Made by a program: the position numbers and the translations under genes
Part shown: piece after piece, positions 22,725 to 33,865 of the stretch
Numbering within the stretch: position 1 is the stretch's first letter
Layout: every line of letters begins with the position of its first letter
Notes under the pieces: model-generated
What the model was told of the DNA's origin: nothing
What the model saw: only the letters and a program-made list of their open reading frames with translations
The model's database searches: none
Origin: Ilex aquifolium
Taxonomy: Eukaryota; Streptophyta; Magnoliopsida; Aquifoliales; Aquifoliaceae
Assembly (NCBI GenBank): GCA_951799425.1
Contig: OX637404.1
Location: forward strand, 25,478,045-25,542,044
DNA: 64,000 bases
Direction: 5' to 3'

Positions 22725-23633
22725 TGATTCTATTCTTGGATTGTTCATATGAAATGAGAAGGTCCTGTTACCTGAGTAAGCACCTAATTTGTTCTCTCAC
22801 TGATGTGGATGGTCCATTTTCAAATCTTCTTGATACTACTTGTCCCCAGAAGGTTTCAGATTTTGTGTGATATGAGCCTCTACTTATCACTGAACTTTTC
22901 CTTCTATTCTGCAAATAAACACAGAACCATACTCCATCTTTGATAACGAGAGCCCTTTGAAAACTCTGGTTGCAGACGTGGAATTATTAACGGTTAATCT
23001 GATGACCCTACCAGGTAATTTTTTATACTTCAATTTTATTTAGATATCTCCCTGAATGAAAACTTTTGTTTGTTAAATCCACAAAAGCTACGGATAGGTA
23101 GCTTTGTTTATCTTCCATTTTTATTCTTTTGCTTATGTCATGAAATTCCCCCGATTGCTTTCGTGATTTGACTTTTGCTAAGAGATTGTATTGTTGGGCA
23201 CATTCTCTAATAGCTTAAACTTTTAAAGTACTTGGTAGGCTCAAAAAGGTATTAGAGCTACGGTTCCTCCGAGAATTATGCTTGTGTGAATACATTTGGT
23301 TGTGGGTCTCCTCGACGTATGAGGGGATCACAAATGAGGGCCTGTTAAGAGGTAGATATACACTGTTGGGTACGTTATTTAATAGCTTAAGTATTGTAGT
23401 AATTGGTAGCCGGACAACCTTAAAGTTGTCCATTATTTCTACTGGTGAAGGAAATTCACCTTGCAAAAGATTGAAGTTTTGATTTTTGAATTACTTTTTC
23501 TTTTTCTTTTTTGTTAAGGGATCCAGAAATGGGCAGAGCCAGAAATTGTGTCCAGTGTGGGCCCTTTTGATTACAAATTTCTATTTATTTTTGTGAATCG
23601 ATTAAAATAAGATGATATATTTATATAAATATT
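22725..23633. other. 3' flank of PPR gene and repeat-like sequence
   Basis: The first few hundred bases are probably 3' UTR. Near 23190-23270 and again near 23360-23420 there are two diverged copies of 'AATAGCTTAARY..TTGGTAG'. The first is followed by 'GGTATTAGAGCT', which resembles the primer-binding site of plant copia elements. This suggests an old LTR fragment, but no borders can be drawn. Confidence 0.35.
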
Positions 23634-23641
23634 TATATGAC

Positions 23642-24305
23642 TTAAGAAGCATGGACACGGGACACGGATACGACACGACACGGATACGGACACGGACACG
23701 TCGACACGACATTTCTCAAAAAAATAGGACACGGACACGTTGAGGACACACTACAAAAAAAATTATATTTTATATATAGCATTATATAATTTATTACAAA
23801 TATAGTGATAATGATATACAATTCATAAAAGATTAAGTATTTTATGATAAGTAAATATAATGTCTAGTCATCTTTATGAATTTTTAGACTAAAGCATTCT
23901 CATAATAGTCAGTAATCATTAATTTTTTTTGTAGACAATGTGTACGTAATATATAATTTAAATAATTGCTCTCATTTTTTCAATTTCTCTTTTTTTAAAC
24001 TTTTATACATATTTTGTTTTTATTATTATATTTAGAGTACAATTTTAACATGTCTAGTATTAGTAATTATATGTTCTAAAATTTTTAAGTTTTGTTAATC
24101 ACATTTCAACGCATGTCTATTGTTTAGTAGTAGACACGTTCTAAAGAAGTGTCGGACAAGTCACCAAAAATGTCCAAAATTAAAAATTTATCATTTAATT
24201 ATGGACACGGATAAAAGAATATCGGACACTTGTCCGAGAGTGTCCGAAGAGTGTCGGTGTCCAACATGGATACGTCACCTTCTCAAGAGTGTCCGTGCTT
24301 CATGG
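23642..24305. mobile_element. TIR element A (664 bp) with 8-bp duplication
   Basis: It is flanked by a perfect 8-bp repeat TATATGAC (23634-23641 and 24306-24313). The ends hold the inverted words GAAGCATGGACAC and GTGTCCGTGCTTC, set in four bases from the borders. Sub-terminal arrays of GGACACGG (left) and GTGTCCGA (right) give the ends a strong strand bias, and the centre is AT-rich. It is a sister of the 665-bp element at 44250-44914. hAT-like by duplication length; no protein is encoded. Confidence 0.75.
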
Positions 24306-24313
24306 TATATGAC

Positions 24314-25319
24314 AATTGCAATCAATTTCATATTCAAATTAAAAAAAAAAACTGCACGTATGCAGATTTAGGCTGCTTATAGACAATTCCAACACAATAT
24401 AAAACATAACATGTAATTATAGATCAATCATAACTTATATTATTCGAAAATCACTATTGGAACAAAAAATAAAGTTAAACTAAGAGAACAATTACGGGTA
24501 CAAATGTTGAGAGTTGCCAAAAAAAATCATAACTGATATTGCCTTCGACACACCGGACCTTAAATAAAGGCAAGTCACAACTCGTTGCAGTCTCAACAGA
24601 GTACTATAGTCCCTCAATTGCATTTTATTCTCTCTCGTTTTCTCTGCAAGTCTCTCGGTTTCTCCCTCGATTTTATCCGCTGATAATTACCTGAGTAGAC
24701 GGAAATATGTATATTTGGTGTATTTAGGTCAAAATGTTTTATTATTTTATATCATAAAATAATTTTTATACTTATAAAATGATCGTATTTTGGTTGCGTA
24801 ATGTAATGATCTTAATTATAATATAGATCCCATAATTTTTTGTAAAAAATTATAAAATGATCCACAATGTGTCCATAATTTATTTGAATGTATTTGAAGT
24901 GTGTTGCAACATGGTCATAGTCCTCTAGGTATGGGCCTACGCAAAAGTGAGAGGATGGGTACAATAATATATATTTGAAGAGTAAACATATATAAATTAT
25001 ATATATATATATATAAAATTACCAAAATTTGAGGGTGAGACAATACAAGGACCCTCTTGCCCTAGTGTAGATTCATCAATTGATCCAGATTAAAATGTTG
25101 AATTTGTTCATATTGTATTGACAAGATATTTCCTTGTAACTTGTAACCTACGGGGAAAAAAGATATTTCCTCTTAGGAATAAGCCAAGTGTTACAGATAG
25201 GAATACTACATTAAAATTGAAAGTATTGGAGTTTTTTTTATTTCTTGGTTACAGAATTTAGTGGCAACAACTTTTATTTTGATGCAGTGATTACACAGCT
25301 TATATCCATTGTCACTTAT
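24314..25319. other. Intergenic, no gene seen
   Basis: AT-rich, with a short (TA)n run near 24995-25014. No recognisable gene. Confidence 0.35.
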
Positions 25320-25720
25320 ATCCTTAGACATAGCTTTTCAACATCAAAGAATTGATACCGCTTACCGAAGGTCCCTATCTTGGTCCATGGTGAGCAACTT
25401 CGGGTCCGTCCATAGCACTTCCATCCATCCCTCTAATGATTGGCATTAGAATCGACCAGTCCGTTCAGTTCAGTCCACATCCTCTTTATCTTATTCATTG
25501 TCTCTCTGCCTTCCAGGTTTAAAGCCCGTTTTTTGCTCCCTCTATTGATAGATCAAGGCCCTCCTGCCATCGTTTCAGTGACTCGTAGGGTCTCAGTCTT
25601 TTTGGTTCTTGAGAATGATCGCCACCTTTCTCAGGACCGGAATGATTCTCCCTGCCCGGTGGGTCTACATCCATCCCTAAAAAGTGATATAAGCTAGGCT
25701 GGTTCCACCGTGATATTAAG
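25320..25720. other. Possible insertion of organelle DNA (NUMT-like)
   Basis: This block is close to half GC with even base use, sharply different from the AT-rich flanks. Phrases such as 'GAAGGTCCCTATCTTGG' and 'AGGCTGGTTCCACCGTG' have the texture of plant mitochondrial intergenic DNA. No protein family is recognised in its ORF (25440-25697). The origin is inferred from composition only; an old degenerate gene or LTR is the alternative. Confidence 0.35.
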
Positions 25721-28720
25721 TTGTACTACTCTTCATAAGTTCATGTAAAGATAGAAATGGCCAAAGTGTGCAATTCTTGGCACAATATCTAGCATGGGCA
25801 TGTGATGGCACATCTATTGCATGGTTAGACCATTATAATTAACTTTGGAAGCTTAAGCGAAAGGCTAAGAATTTTTGGTTTAAAGGGAAGTTTGATTGGT
25901 AGTTTATTAGGATTAGTTTTATTATTATTTGTTTGATTGTTTAATCTAGGAATTCTAGTTTAAGTAGGAGTATCAGTGAAAGTTTGATTAGTATATTATT
26001 ATAAATTTTTAGTAGGATAGTAATTTGAAAGTTTGATTATAGAAATTCTTTTAGAATTTTAGTGGAAAAATAATTTTTGTTTTGATAGGAGACTTGACCT
26101 ATAAATCTCAATGTAATCCCTACTATTTGATTAAAAAGTGTGATATTTATAAACTTATTTTTCCTTGGAGAATTTATGTGTTTCTTGACTTATAATCCTT
26201 GCAAGGGTTTGGTATCTCTTGTTTTTCTTTTTTATTATCTGATTTCTTCTTCTTCCTATTCAACATGTCCTTTTAACAAAAACATTTCTAGATTTATGTG
26301 GGACCCTCACTTGTAGCTGTTATGGTTGACTATTTTGGCTAATGGAACCTGACTTCAAATGGGCAGTAAATGATTGAGAGTTGGAGGGGGTGGCCATATT
26401 ACTTGAGTTGTATATAATTGCCGCCCTCAGTGGGGATATGAAAAATGAACGGGGACTTGGACTGTATTAAATGGTTTTGATCGAAGGTAACTGAAATGCC
26501 TTTCCTTAAAGAAGTATCTGGCGTGGGAAAAACTCCTTTAGAAGTGCCATATTTTCTTGGATGTGGCGTCAGGGAGATTTTGAAAGACAACTCAATAGAA
26601 GTGGTTAGTCTTTAAATTGGTGCCGTATGTTCAGAAGGGTGTAGATGACAATAAAACATCCCCTTCTTCACTGTTAGCAGCAGGGAAGGTCTGGGCTTTT
26701 TCTTTTTCTAATTGTAGTTGGTTGCATGATGCACTAGTCAGTACTTGAGATGGTTGAGGTTGGTATTGTGGCGTTGTTAGAAGTAGAAAGCGAGTGGGTC
26801 AGGATGAGATAAACTGTAAAATTTGAGTGTGTGGAGATACCGAATTGTACATCAAACCAGGTGCATATATAAAAAAAAGTTGGAGCATATGTTGTTATAC
26901 AACTAGGCTTCCGGAAGGATCAACCAGTCTTTAGACTTTGAGGGTTTTATAGACATCTTGGATTGGCATGCGTGTCTTTAATAAGTTTGTTGTTAGTCTC
27001 TTCAGCATCTAGGGTGAGTATTTTGCCTTTTTACACTTCATTGTGTATGTGGGTTGCACACCTTTCTGTTCTTAATTATTCTTTTTCCTTTTTTTTCCCT
27101 TTTTCCAGCGCACAGTGGGGTTTGAACCCAAGCTCTATGATGACCCACAACTCACTACTTTGCTAGAACACATTTTTTTTGGGGGGGCAATGAATAATTG
27201 TAGTTCCATAGAAAATGAACCTATAAATGGAAATGCCTCTATGTGTAAACAACCAAAGCAGGTGCATGTCACTTATCCAAAAAAGAAAACTTTGGTCTAG
27301 GTCCATTTGGTGGATAAGACATGTGCTCCTATATCAAGAACTTATTGTTGTTTAATATGCTATTTGTTGGTATGTGATGTCTGTACTTTGAGGCTTGACT
27401 TAATGCAAGCCTGAACCCGAAATCTTATGTTTCACTGTGTGAGGTGCGAAATAGAAATTGACACACCAAATTCTGTCTTACCTACTAGCACATATTCATA
27501 CATTAACAAAATTGGATTTATTTGTGGGTTATGAAGCTTTAGATATTGTGAAGCTACCCCCCCCCCCAAAAAAAAAAAAAAAAAACCACCCACCCACAAA
27601 CACCACAAAGAAACAAACACACACTCACTCGCTACTCCTACAGCCCTACCAATAAGCCCAAAAAGTAAAACACAATTCCTGTGTGATATTGAATGGATTT
27701 GGGCTGCTATTTTTGTGTGATTTTCAACTTTTTTTCAATCTGGTAGCATAAACATAAATGTCACCTTCTTTTGCTTATGATGAATTTGAATAATTTGCAT
27801 TTACCTAATTTTGAATCCATCTTGTCATCTAGAAAAATCAGGTAAAGGAGGCTTCTGCATCCATTGGGACTATGCATGAAGTTTGTGCTTCTGATTTCGC
27901 AATGCCTTGCATGTAGTTTGATTTGGCAAGTACCCACAGAAAGGACTGAAACACAATACCTTGCTTTAAACCTCACTTTTTACTTCTTGCTTTGCCCCCA
28001 AAAGACTGTTTGTGTGAAAATGCTTCATCGAGCTCTGAATCATTCTCGAGGCAAGTAGCAGCTGGCATATACATGTGTAAATGCTGTTTTCACAAAGTAG
28101 TCATGAATAAACAATTTGCTAGAGTTCACTAAGCATTCGTTTGAACAGTGGTTGCGGTCATTTTGCCATTCTTAGTCTTACGAGAACAGGAAATCTAACA
28201 CAGAAGCCTGTATTGTTAATGTTCCGAATGTAGAAATTTCTGCTATTTGTGCTTTTCTTCTATTATAACTGTTGTGCTCTGGGAAAAGGATTTCTCTTCC
28301 CTTTTTGTTGCGAATGGTTTTGTTTAGTGAAACTTAAACATCTTGAGAAGCTCTATAGCTAAGTCCCGGAGAGCTTTCCATATTATCTAATTTGATTTGA
28401 CAATATCATCATTTGAATTGGGATCACGTCTTGGGATGTTTATTCAGTATTCCATTTTTGTAGGCTTACTCTGATTCCGCAGATTTTGAGAAAGGGCAAA
28501 CGGAGAACTTTTATCTCAAAACAGGGGCTCTGTACTCCAATACATTGTGGAATTTCAAGTTCTTTCAATATCCCCTCAACCATCAGTAGCACTATGGAAA
28601 GTTGCCAATCATTTTGAGGTAGTATGTGATATTCTTTCCCTCATATAATTATACCTCAGGAAGCTGAGAACCAAGCTGAAGAGGAATTTTGTGCAAGAAA
28701 TGGATATGTATGTGTGTGTT
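25721..28720. other. Intergenic, possible LTR remnant, no gene seen
   Basis: Around 26090-26265, 'CTATAAATCTCAATGTAATCC' followed by a T-rich stretch and 'CCTATTCAACA' looks like the R/U5 part of an LTR, but no matching start or target duplication was found. A C-then-A run is at 27550-27580. A stretch near 27840-27925 starts after a splice-acceptor-like CAG but ends in a stop after about 25 codons, so it is not called. ORFs at 26963, 27458 and 27761 are low-complexity or shadows. Confidence 0.35.
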
Positions 28721-28796
28721 ACTTGTAGCCTCTACTTGAAAGCTTGGGTTTCAAGTTCTGCTTCCAAACCCAAACTTTCAAGTAGAAGCTGCAAGT
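28721..28796. repeat. Near-perfect 31-bp stem hairpin
   Basis: The left arm (28721-28751) begins ACTTGTAGCCTCTACTTG, and the right arm (28766-28796) is its inverse with 28 of 31 matching bases. The loop is 14 nt. Two of the three mismatches become G:U pairs if the minus strand is transcribed. No TATA box or transcript evidence is visible. It could be a tiny fold-back element or a young small-RNA hairpin. Confidence 0.6.
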
Positions 28797-28878
28797 AAAG
28801 ATGTACTTCCAAACTAAATTGAAGGTTTGGACCATTTTGGTATCATCAACATGGTGGTTTGGTTCTCTTTTGGGGAAT

Positions 28879-29495
28879 ATTGTTTCCAGTTTTCTTTCTT
28901 GTAAAAAATTATTGAATCTACTGACCTATGCAAGCATTTTTGTTTCATGTATCTGTAGATTGCATCTCATAAAACAATATCCGAAAACATGTTTTTTAGA
29001 AGAGTTTTATAAAAGTGTGTTTTGGTATTTTTGTATTGAAAATTTTGTTTGGTTATATAGTTCCAAAAATAATTCTACAGAACAGAAAACTAAAACATAT
29101 TTGGATTGAGTACTTCATATAAATTTTTTCAATATATTAACTTGATAAAATGCCAAAAAAAAAAAAATTGTATCTTTCTTACTTTCTTTCCATTCTTTTT
29201 ACTTTTCATCTTTCCTACTAAACGGAGCATAAAACACCCCAAAATATATTTTTGGCTATGCCCTAAAATCTGCCTTTTGTTCTTCATTTTTTTTCAAAAT
29301 TGTTCCTAAAAATTTTAGTCCAAACAGATTTTGACTAATTTTTTTGCTCATGATTTTCACTAATTTTTTATATCACAAAACAAAAAACTTGTTTTGGAGA
29401 TACAATCCAAACGGGCCCATTGTTTCCGATTTTCTTTTTTGTTGCAAAAAATATTGAATCTATTGACCTATGCAAGCATTTTTGTTTCATGTATC
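28879..29495. repeat. Direct duplication of ~75 bp flanking a 465-bp insertion
   Basis: 28879-28953 and 29419-29495 are close copies (shared: 'GACCTATGCAAGCATTTTTG', 'TTTCATGTATC'). The sequence between them starts near 'GATTGCATCTCATAAAACAA' and ends near 'TTTTGGAGATACAATCC', an inverted pair that resembles a MITE. The duplication is far too long for a target-site duplication. It may have come from unequal exchange or from strand-break repair around the insertion. Confidence 0.6.
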
Positions 29496-31060
29496 CATTT
29501 TCTAGATGAATATACCTTCCCAATGCACTGCAGTTGTGAATGTGATTTATTTAAATCATAATCAGTTTGAGCATTTACATTCCAAAATGCATCATTGTGT
29601 TCCTTGGTCAAACATCATTTGTGCCTTCTCTATTGTACCAGATTTCCGCCTAGGATGTCTCATTGGTTCACAATGGCAGATTGGTGTCCATTTAGTACTA
29701 GTGCCCTTCAATTGTATCAAAGTTAGATCATTGTCGTACGTTGTGCCCCTCGTCAACATAGCAAGTGAAAAATACCGAGTGCATTTAGATCCCCATAATG
29801 GCACGATACCGATACAATAACCTTTTTTATTTCTTTTTGGGTCTTCCACCCCTTCTTCCTCCTCTCCTTAATCCTAACCAATTTCCTAAACCAGGATGAC
29901 GTGAAAAATACCTCATCATCAACACAAGCCACTGTGACTGTAGGTCATGTCCATACGATGTCCAATGACTTTACCTTTTGAATAAATAGAAGTCATGTTT
30001 TATGGTTTAAAGTATGTGATTTGAATTCGAAACTTCCAAATGGATTTGCTGGTATTCTGAATTAGACCCATTCATGGCTGTTTCATTGTTTTCTCTGGTT
30101 TGGGTTTTTTCTTTCCAACCTCCCCCTCCCCCAAACGCCCACCAGAAAAAAAATTGAGTCATTTAATATTATATTAGTGTGATTTTGAGACTTTATTTTC
30201 CTTTTCATTTTGTTCATGATTTTGAACTTTATTGTAAAAAATATACGTTATTTGTATGAAAGTGTTGTTTAAATCCATTGTATTCCATGAAGAAGTGCGC
30301 TTGTAAAACACGCTATTTAATAGAAAACTTTGATTGTGTGTTTTGGAAATATGATTTTACATTAAAAAAAACATGCCTAAACTGAAAAATAAGCTAAAAA
30401 TGACAGCAAATAGAAAGAAATTCTAATATATTTGGTAGAATGGTTAAAAACTTTTGAACCATTCTGGGATCTGTGATCTGATAAATTCTGCTGTTAGAAT
30501 TTTAAAAAAATAATAATAATAACGTGGTCAAACTGTTTTTTCTTTCCCTTCCAGTAATCTAGATGAAAAAGAATGGTCTATGAACCATAAAGACAGACCA
30601 TGTCAAGAAGCTTAAATAGTCAAGATCAACATAAAAATAGAAAAAAAATACAGATAAATATTGGGTATAATGGTTACATCGTGTCAATAATGTTGATGTG
30701 GTGTAACCATCTAATAAAATAATAATAAAACAGATGAAATGAGGCTCACTTCTTATTATAAAGATTGTTATGTATTACATGACTGAGTGGTTATGAATTT
30801 TTGTGGAATTCACGTTCAAACTTGTTTATTTATTAGTGGATGATTATATGTTTTCAAAAAAAAAAAAAAAGATTGATGGGTTTAAGCTCAACACCCAGGT
30901 GTAGAACCCATCAATAAAAATGCCCATATTGTGCACAAGGTTTTTTTGGGTATAATATAATCCAAAATCACGAGGTGGTATTCATAATTTTTGATAACTT
31001 TTTTGTTTCAATTTTGGGGAATGATTTTTTGTGGCATTTCAATTTGGGTTGTAATTTCGG
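29496..31060. other. Intergenic, no gene seen
   Basis: Two overlapping opposite-strand ORFs (29506-29820 and 29592-29849) match nothing I recognise. A 'GACTGAGTGGTTA ... GTTCAAACT ... A-run' stretch near 30780-30871 has SINE-like features but is too diverged to call. Confidence 0.35.
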
Positions 31061-31064
31061 TTCT

Positions 31065-31443
31065 CGGTTTGGTTAGAAAGAAATTGATGATAGAAAATAA
31101 AAAAAAGTAGAAAGGAAATGAAAAGGAAAATTTATTTTCTTATATGCGTTTGATTAGAATGAAAAATTTTCTAGAAAAATTAGTGTAAGGACTAAATTAT
31201 CCTTCTCATATCAATCTAATGGAAAAAAAAGGTAAGTGGGCAAAGCATGGAAAATAAGACAACTTTCACCGGAAACAAAAATGTCCCCGCACAATTTGTG
31301 GGAAACTAAAATAAATGTTGATGAAAAAATTTGACACTTGAGGGAAAAACTTTCTTCAAAAATTGTACTTTCTAGTTAAATCAATTAAAGAAAAAGTTAG
31401 TTTTTTTTTTTCACTTTCTAGTGTTTTGACACTAACCAAACGG
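31065..31443. mobile_element. Possible MITE upstream of the BBE-like gene
   Basis: The terminal words CGGTTTGGTTAG and CTAACCAAACGG are inverted with one mismatch. The interior is AT-rich with no coding sequence. The target duplication is unclear. The right end lies about 390 bp before the BBE-like start codon. Confidence 0.4.
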
Positions 31444-31719
31444 AGTCATGAATATCCTAATTTCGGCATAAATGACCTATTTTAGACCGAATGGAGAAAA
31501 GAATTAATTAAAATATGCGTAAATTGACTCAAACATCACTGATCGTTGACCCCAAAAAAATTGAGTTGTAATTTTCAATGAACTCAAGAGCCCAACACCA
31601 CAATTGCAGTGGAAAACGTTAAGTCATTATTAACCCAATGACTAGCCCCATGTTTTCATAACAATGAACACGGTTTCTTGACTTCCAAGCCCACTACTCT
31701 GGATCGACTTTTAAACCAA

Positions 31720-31734
31720 CCCCCCCCCCCCCCC
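31720..31734 (+). repeat. 15-base poly-C tract in the BBE-like promoter
   Basis: An uninterrupted C run lies 35 bp upstream of the TATA box. Its length is likely variable and may be affected by sequencing error. Confidence 0.7.
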
Positions 31735-31769
31735 AACTCCCACCCACCTTCTTGTTGCCCCGAAAGTAA

Positions 31770-31777
31770 TATAAATA
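31770..31777 (+). promoter_or_regulatory. TATA box of the BBE-like gene
   Basis: TATAAATA lies 65 bp before the start codon at 31835. The intervening leader has no ATG, which supports that start. Confidence 0.65.
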
Positions 31778-31834
31778 GCTGCTGGGAGTGCCTCATCTTT
31801 TTTACACAAAAAAACCAGTGACAAACAACTGAAA

Positions 31835-33475
31835 ATGAAATCCTCAAGAGTTTCTTTGCTTTCACTTCTTTTGGTTCTTCTCTTCTCCATTGCATGGGCA
31901 GCTTCAGCTCATACTCATGGAGATTTCCTTCAATGTCTTTCCCTCAAGTTTCATAACTCTACCTCAAACCCCGAGGTGATTTACACCCCAAAGAGTCCTT
32001 CTTATTCATCTATCTTGCAGTTCTCCATCCAAAACCTAAGGTTTATATCACCTCACACCCCACGACCTTTAGTTATAATCACACCATTGAATGAATCTCA
32101 TGTTCAAGGGGCTATATATTGTAGCCGAAAGCATGAGATTCAGATAAGAGTACGAAGTGGAGGACATGACTATGAAGGTCTTTCTTATGTTTCTCGAGTA
32201 CCATTCGCCATTATTGATCTAACAAACATGCGATCAATCTCTGTGAATGTTCGAGACGAAACTGCATGGGTTCAAGCCGGTGCGAGACTCGGTGAGGTTT
32301 ATTATCATATTGCAAATAGTAGTAGAACTCTTGGTTTTCCAGCTGGTCTTTGCCCTACCGTAGGTATCGGTGGATACATTAGTGGGGGAGGCTATGGTTT
32401 GCTACTACGTAAATATGGTCTTGCTGCTGATCATGTCATCGATGCTCGATTAGTCGATGTTAATGGTAGAATTCTTGACAGAAAATCAATGGGAGAAGAC
32501 CTCTTTTGGGCAATAAGAGGAGGTGGAGGTGGTAGTTTCGGAGTGGTATTGGCTTGGAAATTACAATTAGTTGTTGTTCCAGAAACCGTGACTATTTTCT
32601 CAATAAGCAAGACTTTGGAACAAAATGCAACCAAGTTTATTCATCGATGGCAATATGTTGCCGATAAGACTGATGAAGACCTTTATATCAGAATTTTCCT
32701 AAGAAGCGTGAATTCTAGTCAAGGTGGAAAAAGAACGATACTTGCTTCGTTCGATTCCTTGTTCCTTGGTGGAGTTGATAGATTGCTTCCATTGATGCAA
32801 CAAGACTTCCCCGAATTGGGTTTGGTGAAAGAGGATTGTACCGAAATGACTTGGATTCAAGCAGCACTAAATTTTGCTGGTGGACAATCACTTGATTATT
32901 TGCTAAACAGGACTGATCCATGGAGAAGTAATTATAAGTTAAAATCAGATTTTGTGAAGAAACCAATTCCTGAGCACGCCTTTGAAGGGATATGGAAAAG
33001 GTTTCATGAAGAAGAGGTCGATGTGCCCGTGATGGTGTTGACTCCTTATGGTGGAAAGATGAGTGAAATATCAGAATCTGAATTGCCTTTCCCACATAGA
33101 GCTGGAATCAAATATGGCATTGTATATCAGGCGGGGTGGGATGAAGAAGGCGAAGCGGCTTCAAGACGGCATATAAGTTGGATCCAAAGTCTTTACAAAT
33201 ATATGGCTCCCTACGTTTCCAAGAATCCAAGAGATGCATATGTCAATTACCGAGATCTTGATTTAGGAGTCAACAGTGAAGGTAACACAAGCTATGCACA
33301 AGCAAAGAGATGGGGCGTTTTATATTTTGGAAAGAATTTCGACAAATTGGTGTATGTGAAGAACTTGATTGATCCCGATAATTTCTTCAGACATGAACAA
33401 AGCATTCCACCTCTATCATCACGGTTCATGAATGGATCTGGTCATCAACCTCATGCAGGAAGAGATTCCCACTAG
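31835..33475 (+). CDS. Berberine bridge enzyme-like FAD-linked oxidoreductase, secreted
   Basis: Intronless, 546 aa, the normal length for the family. Residues 1 to ~25 form a signal peptide (hydrophobic LLSLLLVLLFSIAWA), so the enzyme enters the secretory path. An FAD-binding domain is followed by a BBE C-terminal domain (NYRDLDLG at 471-478, NFFRHEQSIPP at 516-526). Both residues for bicovalent flavin attachment are present: His111 in SGGHDYEG and Cys173 in GLCPTVG. Cys34 and Cys96 fit the conserved disulfide. Several NxS/T sites fit glycosylation. The family oxidises alkaloids, cannabinoids, monolignols or oligosaccharides using O2. Residue 181 is Tyr in GIGGYISGGGYG, where most members have His. 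The substrate cannot be predicted. No linked pathway genes are nearby. Confidence 0.95.
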   Translation: MKSSRVSLLSLLLVLLFSIAWAASAHTHGDFLQCLSLKFHNSTSNPEVIYTPKSPSYSSILQFSIQNLRFISPHTPRPLVIITPLNESHVQGAIYCSRKHEIQIRVRSGGHDYEGLSYVSRVPFAIIDLTNMRSISVNVRDETAWVQAGARLGEVYYHIANSSRTLGFPAGLCPTVGIGGYISGGGYGLLLRKYGLAADHVIDARLVDVNGRILDRKSMGEDLFWAIRGGGGGSFGVVLAWKLQLVVVPETVTIFSISKTLEQNATKFIHRWQYVADKTDEDLYIRIFLRSVNSSQGGKRTILASFDSLFLGGVDRLLPLMQQDFPELGLVKEDCTEMTWIQAALNFAGGQSLDYLLNRTDPWRSNYKLKSDFVKKPIPEHAFEGIWKRFHEEEVDVPVMVLTPYGGKMSEISESELPFPHRAGIKYGIVYQAGWDEEGEAASRRHISWIQSLYKYMAPYVSKNPRDAYVNYRDLDLGVNSEGNTSYAQAKRWGVLYFGKNFDKLVYVKNLIDPDNFFRHEQSIPPLSSRFMNGSGHQPHAGRDSH

Positions 33476-33720
33476 AAATCCTATCTTCACCATACTCTGC
33501 TAGCATATTAGTCACTAGTACTGTTCATTATTTCTTGTTGTTTGTATTCTTCATCTTTATGTCCTGTTTTCTTGTTTTCCTTCTTGTGTCTTCTATTATA
33601 TTGAAATAATGGCATTAATGTTTATTTAATTTCATCTTTTTATATAGGGATTTTATTTTCATCAGAATTGAATGATTTCAAACTTTGAATTCCTATAAAG
33701 CCATAAGTTATTGGAAAATA
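33476..33720. other. 3' UTR region of the BBE-like gene
   Basis: T-rich sequence after the stop codon, with AATAAT-type signals near 33605. Transcripts probably end here or inside the following fold-back element. Confidence 0.4.
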
Positions 33721-33865
33721 CTATGTATCTCAAATTTGCAACCTAAATTTGCATTCCAAATGAAGGGAGACCGTTGGATGAGTGGGTCTCATCAATTTTT
33801 TTAAATGGGACCCACTGATCCAACGATCTCCCTTCATTTGAGATGCAAATTTAAGATACATAGCA
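33721..33865. mobile_element. Fold-back MITE just 3' of the BBE-like gene
   Basis: The left arm begins ACTATGTATCTCAAATTTGC, and the right arm ends with its near inverse. Both arms share AATGAAGGGAGAYCGTTGGAT and 'AGTGGGTC'. The left arm has an extra internal copy of AAATTTGCA. The loop is a short T/A run near 33795. The target duplication is not resolved. Confidence 0.6.

Noticed and set aside
23190-23470. LTR end plus primer-binding site ('GGTATTAGAGCT')
   Set aside because: The resemblance to copia ends is suggestive, but no LTR border, internal protein or target duplication could be found.
26090-26265. Solo LTR ending CCTATTCAACA
   Set aside because: A TATA-like and a polyadenylation-like section are present, but no start with matching termini or 5-bp duplication was found.
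29506-29849. Opposite-strand ORFs of 104 and 85 codons
   Set aside because: Neither resembles a known family. There is no splice context or promoter, and the lengths are within chance expectation.
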